Shown here piece by piece: positions 58,131 through 64,000 of a DNA stretch of 64,000 nucleotides (positions are counted from its first letter, which is position 1; every line of letters begins with the position of its first letter). The notes under the pieces are model-generated. The model was not told the DNA's origin and ran no database searches. It saw nothing but the letters and a program-made list of their open reading frames with translations. The position numbers were made by a program, and so were the translations under genes. The DNA is from Salticus scenicus (Eukaryota; Arthropoda; Arachnida; Araneae; Salticidae), in contig OZ005660.1 of the NCBI GenBank assembly GCA_963930645.1, positions 249,448,731 through 249,512,730 on the forward strand. Reading direction: 5' to 3'.

Positions 58131-60170
58131 AGCACTATTAATATTTAATATACCATGAATCTAAGGAGAAATATAATAAAATTTGAATATCACTATCACA
58201 CATCATCTAATGTTGCAGATTATATAGAAAGAAAGCTCTAAATAATGGATTATCTTCTTAATTTTTTCGTACATATATACTTAATTGGGCTTTTGCCGGC
58301 ATTTTTTGCCTGACACCTGGAGGCTTCATCTGCAATTTCACTGATCAGGGTTTTTGTTGTTATCCCAGGTGCCAGCCCCTTCCCTGATCTCAATTAGCAG
58401 AGTCATTAACCCGATCGGTGGTACTCGGAAAATGTTCCAAGTTTTCTAGATAATTTTCAAGACATTATTAGTAACAAGTTATGTAATCATATAAGGGCAA
58501 TGCTATGGTTTGATTTCCCACTATTAAAATTCCATAGTTTAAAATGAATCCAGAATTCTCAGAGTCTCTGAAGATAAATTTCCTGTTAGGGTGAGGTGAA
58601 ATAAAATTGGGTGGAACTTTAATGTTAAAAAAAAAAAACTTCGTTGAGAAAATATAAAAAGTTGGGAAGTTGAGAACTAAAAACAGTTTTACTAGAGGCA
58701 AAGTCACAAACAAGACACTTGTCTTGGACCCATCTGTAAAAAATTAAGCTCAATAATGAGAAGTATAATGAATCTGAGAAAAAACAAGCAGTCATATTGA
58801 ATTTTTAAAAAATCATGTTTGATGCTGGAATTAATAACTATGAACACATTATACTTCAAAAACTTCATTAGTTATTTGTAATGTATAATTTTTTTAAAAA
58901 TGGAAAAATAAGAAAAAAATTCCACATAAACAGGAATTATGAGGAATATCTTAATCATAATGATATTAAACTAGTTTTAAATACAATTCATGACAGTTGT
59001 ATAGAAGTCATTGTCTCTGAATATTTTAATTGAAAATTTCATAAGATGTTAAAATTTCAGATTTTTTTAACATAGGAAAATAAGTCAAAATTTTGCACAA
59101 TAATGCAGTATTATGAGAATTTATGCAAATAGTATACATATGGAGTTGTGTCAAAACAAATATAAAACTGTATCTAATAAAATATTTCAAAATGGAAAGA
59201 GAAAGGGTAGCCTAGTCAGTGAGGCATTTCATTCTGAGATCATGCCAGGTTAACAATACATTTCATTTCTTTTAACATTACTGCAGTATACTGTATAATA
59301 GAAATTTAAGAAAACAATTGGTACTTTTTTTTTGGGGGGGGGGGGGAGTCCATTAAATTCTAATATTTATGTTTAGTGCACATTAGAAACTTCAGTAAAA
59401 ATTTTATGAAGTCACTCATGACATAAAATAAAGAAATGCAAAAAAGTTTTCAGATATATGCAAGGAGGGAACTGCATAGTTGCAATGAGAAGAGAAAGTT
59501 TAAATATTAGATTACAAGAAACTTTTATTCTCGTAATTTGATATATAAGTTATAAAGTACTAAAATAGCTTAAAAATCATTTATGATTAGCGGGTCGATG
59601 TTATCTCGCAAAGTTAGTTTTTAAATTCCACTTTTATATAATACTTAATACATATCTGAGTAAATCATTTTTTATTTAAATGCTGCACCACATTAGATTG
59701 CATCTTATAAATTAATGAAAAATTACCAAAATTTAATTAAAAACGCCATTCATTTTTATCATACACGACAGAATGGCCTGAAATCGATATAGCACTCAAT
59801 AATGAAAAAAATTATGCCAGTGTTGTAACCTTTATTATTGTGAACAGCATTATTTATCCTGTGAAAAGCGGGCATTACATGCGTAAATAAAGTTCATATG
59901 CAGGAAAAACCAAAGATTTTACTGATGAAATTTTGTAAAGAAAAAAAATAAACTTACTTTAGGTGCAGAAAACGAACTCGGACATTATTTCTCTCCTAGG
60001 GCTTTTTTTTGTTTTTCTTATCACTATCATAGCCTGTTTTACAACTAGGAACGAAGCATTTATTTGAAACATCTCAATTTTGAAGTTTTAATCACTTACA
60101 AAAAAATTAAATTGCTTAAAATTAAAATTTTAAAATGCACTCCAGCAAAATTCTATTGAAAATAACAGTA
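58131..60170. other. No gene seen
   Basis: AT-rich. A short GC-richer patch at 58292-58430 contains CCTGACACCTGG and CCAGGTGCCAGCC, weakly inverted. GGTAGCCTAGTCAGTGAGGC at 59207 is faintly tRNA-like. G run near 59333-59346. Confidence 0.5.
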
Positions 60171-60174
60171 TATC

Positions 60175-60330
60175 TGCGCCGAGGTAGGAAGGAATGACAA
60201 GTGGCGCCCTCAATATTTACCAAAAATTTAGATCACAGTTTTCAAGTTTTCTCCCATTGGACCTTCGTCTCCTATTAAATATTACTCCGTGGTTTACTTC
60301 AAACAAATTATTAATAACATTCTGTTAATG
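60175..60330 (-). repeat. Dispersed repeat D, copy 2
   Basis: Inverse of 48020-48165. GGCGCCCTCAATATTTACC, CCTATTAAATATTACTCCGT and GGTTTACTTC correspond to its complement. It ends about 300 bases before zinc-finger gene 2. Confidence 0.75.
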
Positions 60331-60626
60331 TACTGTTTGTTTCCATTCAAAAAGGACTTAAAAACGCAAAGACATTTGAAATAACCGCCATTTGAATTTC
60401 CCGTCGTCAAACCATGTAACGCTTTATTTCCTATCTCTTTTTCACATCGACAATCCTATAACGATAATATAAGCCTGTTTTTGGCGACGGAAAAGTTGGT
60501 TTCTCTTACTATCAACCAGCTAACTCAAGGAATTCCGGTTACCCCAGCATGTTTTTTTTCCCGCCAATTTCCTCCAGTAGACGGCGCAGTTACGACTTTT
60601 TGAGCTCTCCGTTCTTATTATTATAG

Positions 60627-60715
60627 ATTCTTTCGAAAAGCGATACATGTGTGAAATCTGTTCTACAAGGAAAATTCTAAATTACCATTCACGCACTCAC
60701 ACAGGCGAAAAGTGA
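60627..60715 (+). pseudogene. Broken finger at the 5' edge of zinc-finger gene 2
   Basis: Reads SFEKRYMCEICSTRKILNYH, then SRTHTGEK and TGA. Compared with finger 3 of the gene, four residues after CS are missing, and the codon expected for linker proline is TGA (60713-60715). CTTATTATTATAG ending at 60626 is a plausible splice acceptor just before it. The main frame follows directly in the same register, so a functional protein would need another start or a read-through. Confidence 0.7.
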
Positions 60716-61708
60716 TACGTGTGTGAAATGTGTTCTAAAGGATTCTCTAAGAAGCATGAACTAAATGAACATTTAAGTACTCACAGAGCTGAAAAGCTAT
60801 ACGTGTGTGAAATGTGTTCTAAAAGATTCTCTCGGAAGGATCAATTGAATGTGCATTCACGTAGTCACACAGGTGAAAAGCCGTACGTGTGTGAAATCTG
60901 TTCTAGAGACTTTTCTACAAGGCAGGTTCTAAATAACCATTTATGGACTCATACAGGAGAAAAGCCATACGTATGTGAAATCTGTTCTAAAGGATTTTCA
61001 CAGAAACATAATTTAAAGACGCATGCACGCACTCACACAGGCGAAAAGCCATATATGTGTTCTAGAGGATTTTCTCTGAAGGATCAATTGAATGTGCATT
61101 CACGTAGTCACACAGGTGAAAAGCTATACGTGTGTGAAATGTGTTCTAAAAGATTCTCTCGGATGAATGAATTAAATGTGCATTCACGTAGTCACACAGG
61201 CGAAAAGCCATACGTGTGTGAAATGTGCTTTAAAGAATTTTCTCGAAAAGATCATTTAAATAAACATTTGCGCACTCACACAGCTGAAAAGCCATACGTG
61301 TGCGAAATGTGTTCTAAAGGATTCTCTCGGAAGGATCAATTGAATGTGCATTCACGTAGTCACACAGGTGAAAAGTCATTCGTGTGTGAAATCTGTTCTA
61401 GAGACTTTTCTACAAAGCAGGTTCTAAATAACCATTTACGGACTCATACAGGAGAAAAGCCATACATATGTGAAATCTGTTCTAAAGAATTCTCTCAGAC
61501 ACATAATTTAAAGACGCATGCACGCACTCACACAGGCGTAAAGCCATACATGTGTGAAATGTGTCCTAAAAGATTCACTCAAAGGGGTGTTTTCAATGTA
61601 CATTTACGCACTCACACAAGGGAAAAGCCCTATGTGTGTGGAGTATGCTCTACAGGATTTTCTCAGAGCAGCACTCTAAAAAGGCATTTACGCATTCATG
61701 TGAAATGA
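60716..61708 (+). CDS. C2H2 zinc-finger protein gene 2, twelve fingers
   Basis: The frame opens after the TGA at 60715. Its first residues are YVCEMCSKGF and the first ATG is at 60728, inside finger 1, so the true start is unknown and probably upstream. It encodes twelve fingers of 28 residues with TGEKPY linkers and ends HLRIHVK before TGA. Such proteins bind DNA in the nucleus. Residues -1, 2, 3, 6 by finger: KHEE, RDQV, TQVN, QHNT, LDQV, RNEV, RDHK, RDQV, TQVN, QHNT, QGVV, QSTR. Fingers 2-4 and 8-10 are identical at these positions, a three-finger duplication with a 495-bp offset. Finger 5 reads YMCSRGFS, having lost three residues including the second zinc-binding Cys. Linker variants are RAEKL, TAEKP, TGVKP and TREKP. 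No other domain is seen in the window. It is either a live gene with an upstream exon or a recent pseudogene. Confidence 0.8.
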   Translation, partial: YVCEMCSKGFSKKHELNEHLSTHRAEKLYVCEMCSKRFSRKDQLNVHSRSHTGEKPYVCEICSRDFSTRQVLNNHLWTHTGEKPYVCEICSKGFSQKHNLKTHARTHTGEKPYMCSRGFSLKDQLNVHSRSHTGEKLYVCEMCSKRFSRMNELNVHSRSHTGEKPYVCEMCFKEFSRKDHLNKHLRTHTAEKPYVCEMCSKGFSRKDQLNVHSRSHTGEKSFVCEICSRDFSTKQVLNNHLRTHTGEKPYICEICSKEFSQTHNLKTHARTHTGVKPYMCEMCPKRFTQRGVFNVHLRTHTREKPYVCGVCSTGFSQSSTLKRHLRIHVK

Positions 61709-63270
61709 ATCATGCACAACAGAGGGGGGGGGGGGGGAATGCAGCACTAAACGTAACTTCGTTGATAATCGATGTAGAGAAATGTTAGAGGTATTTGACG
61801 GGGAATTGTGTAGTTTCAGAAAATGAACTGAAATTTTGAATTGGGGCTCGTCTACATATTAAAACGCGCGCCAACTTTGATTTTTTCAATGGGAATGCCC
61901 CATTTTTATTTTATATTTGAATCCCTGGGATTGCGACGTCGCGAAAAAAGTATATTGGTTGTATATTTTACTTATTTTTTCACAGAGTTAGATGTGTTCA
62001 AAGTTTGAAGTGCTAATGTTAAATGCATATTTCAAACTTTTATTAATATATTTACAAAAAAATAACTTAATCAATATATATACATACATATTACGAAATA
62101 CAGTGAAGAAACCCAAACATAATCTATCATTACTTTTGATTCTGAAAAATATTAACAAATTCATATTCATAACAATTTTATGAATTATGACCGATATTAA
62201 TTTTTACATAAAATGAATCCTAATGCTGAAAAATATGGGTGTGCAAATTTGCAGCTCATTTTAGTTATTAGTTTTCGAGAAAAAATAAATCTTTCTTTTC
62301 TAGCGGTTTATGGGGCCGTCTCTTATAAAGTTTTGCATGAGATAACGAATCAAATTTTAAAAAATAACAAAGAAAATTAAACAAAATATTTTATTTTTTA
62401 TTTAGAGGTCAAATTATATAACAATGTCAAATGCAAAGAAATGAAACAAAAGTTATGATTTTTAGACATTTGTGTTTAGCATCAAGAATTCCTGTTTTGT
62501 AAAGAAGACAATACAGAAAAGAAAAGTGAATGTGACATTGAGTGATGAATTCGTGTTAGACCCAGAATTCCCAACTCTTATAATTTATTCACGAAAATGT
62601 TTAGCCTCGCCTCTTTTTCATACCGGAAATTTTGAAAAATTATTTTCTTTTTATTTAATCATTGTCACACATATTAAAGAGAAATAATCTACAAAATGTT
62701 TGCTGCGAAAAGAAGGCGGGGCTAAAAATGCTCGTGAATAAATTATAAAAGTTAGGAACGCTGAAAAAAATATGCACAAGTGGTATTCACTTCATCGATT
62801 ACTGGTGTTAAATTTTGAATCTTTTAAAGGAACACCAGAATAAAAAAATTAACTAAATAGGCGGGGTTTACTGTTTTAAATAGAAAAATAGGGTTAATGC
62901 AAAAATTGTCAATTAAAAATACAAATGGAATTGGACTGCAAAACAAACTTGTAAAGGCGTTTCTTAACTACCGTCATAGTTAAAGGCTTAATCATTTGTT
63001 ACATATATTGCTTTATTTTTATTTATTTATTTTATAGGTTGAGGATTCTTAAGGATACTTTAGTCTTTAAAATTAATTTTTTTATAATTTTTAATTTATA
63101 ATTTTTAAAAACATACTTTAACTTTTATAAATATATTTTAACACGTTTTGCGACCACAGGATTTTGTCTTTTACTCAGTAAGTTACTCTACGTGCGTTAT
63201 TGTCTCAAAATAAAATATTTCAGAACAAATTTTCCATGTTCACAATTATTTTACAAATGGATAAACTTGA
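61709..63270. other. No gene seen downstream of zinc-finger gene 2
   Basis: A G run at 61722-61737 just after the stop, then AT-rich sequence. No clear polyadenylation signal can be singled out because A/T-rich hexamers are everywhere. Confidence 0.5.
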
Positions 63271-63273
63271 TAA

Positions 63274-63413
63274 CAGAGATGGAACACGGGCGCAGAATTC
63301 ATACCACAATCAATGTAAGAAAATTTTCTGCTTCTAAAATCAATGATATTATAGGTAGAGAAACTTCTTAAACAGATTCCGGTATGAATTCTGCAAACAG
63401 TGTTCCATCTCTG
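63274..63413. mobile_element. MITE with CAGAGATGGAACAC ends
   Basis: Left CAGAGATGGAACACGGGCG, right complement CAGAGATGGAACACTGTTTG, then GCAGAATTCATACC on both sides. 140 bp. CAGAG termini are common in hAT elements, but I see no exact target duplication. Confidence 0.8.
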
Positions 63414-63719
63414 ATTATAATTATATTCTTTCTAATCACGATATTTCAATCCATACTATATTTTATAGCAAAAAATATAAACACTGGGAACACTTAAGAA
63501 ATATGTAACACACAAATTACGAAAGAAACGCTCACTGACAGAGTTATAGATTTTCAGATAACGTTAATCTACGTCAGCAGTCGTGAAAGGTTAATTAAAA
63601 AATTATATTTTCATAGAAATTATAAAACGAATCGTACAGTTTCAAAGAGTTCAACTGACCCTAAACTGGAAAGTGCGATCAAAACTATTTAATATTTACT
63701 TCATGAGCACACTAGACGA

Positions 63720-63757
<38 letters not shown>

Positions 63758-64000
63758 GGGGGGGGGGGGGGTTAACAGAAATGAAATTAACCATTTTCAA
63801 CTAACTTTGTAATGCAGAATTAAAAAATAATAGTTAAAAATCTGTAACACGTACAGGTTTTTTTGTTATGATTATTTAATATGTACTGCAAGCAATGTAC
63901 AAAAGTCCTTAGAAGACATGCATTTTTACTATCAATATTATTAATTTAGCATTGAATACTTTTAATATGGAGATAATATACATATTGTAGACCAAGTAAA
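63414..64000. other. No gene seen; long T/G run
   Basis: Includes about 35 T followed directly by about 15 G at 63722-63771. The remainder is AT-rich. Confidence 0.6.

Noticed and set aside
60719..60721. Possible start codon of zinc-finger gene 2 at 60719
   Set aside because: The codon is GTG within finger 1, not an ATG. A eukaryotic start here is unlikely.

Overview
This is an AT-rich eukaryotic window with no bacterial-style genes, dense in short transposable elements. It most likely comes from an arthropod, and an arachnid such as a spider fits best. The reasons are: C2H2 zinc-finger arrays with the linker TGEKPYVCE[MIV]CSKGFS; a transposase C-terminus ending in YGPGIDDSM, of a kind I know from spider gene predictions; and a background of mariner/pogo, hAT, TTAA-target and Helitron-like repeats. 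The species assignment is inference.

Only two loci look like genes. Both encode arrays of C2H2 zinc fingers on the + strand. The first (about 29455-30860) has a possible non-coding first exon, a short two-finger reading frame, a frameshift with a deletion, and then an eight-finger frame whose original stop has been lost. About 500 bases of decaying finger fossils follow it. The second (about 60627-61708) has twelve fingers. Its fingers 2-4 and 8-10 carry identical DNA-contact residues, finger 5 lacks a zinc-binding cysteine, and an upstream finger is cut off by an in-frame stop. The loci are clearly related.

The rest is repeats and unassigned AT-rich sequence. Region by region: 1-8.6 kb holds a fold-back MITE, a 25-bp GC-rich minisatellite, a degenerate hAT transposon with perfect 8-bp target duplications (2405-4698), and 112-bp and about 120-bp tandem arrays. 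8.6-14.6 kb is one large inverted repeat with an insertion in one arm and a 353-bp tandem repeat in its spacer. 15.3-21.6 kb has further inverted repeats, one with a tRNA-like segment in each arm. 21.9-24.0 kb is a Helitron-like repeat interrupted by a TTAA-flanked element that still carries a transposase C-terminus; the uninterrupted target sequence survives 220 bp downstream. 25.6-29 kb has fold-backs and a hAT-type MITE.

31.4-41.6 kb begins and ends with matching inverted termini (CCCAAGTAACAC) and minisatellites built on TTGGGCCAAC. It holds many small palindromic elements and tRNA-derived sequences. 42.6-44.8 kb is a diverged satellite of about 145 bp. 44.9-46.3 kb is a transposon with 8-bp target duplications and another fold-back nested inside it. 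46.5-60 kb has dispersed repeats and long stretches in which I see no gene.

I found no evidence of a new multi-gene system. The more informative observations are the nested transposons with verifiable junctions, the zinc-finger duplication and decay, and the unusual density of fold-back elements.
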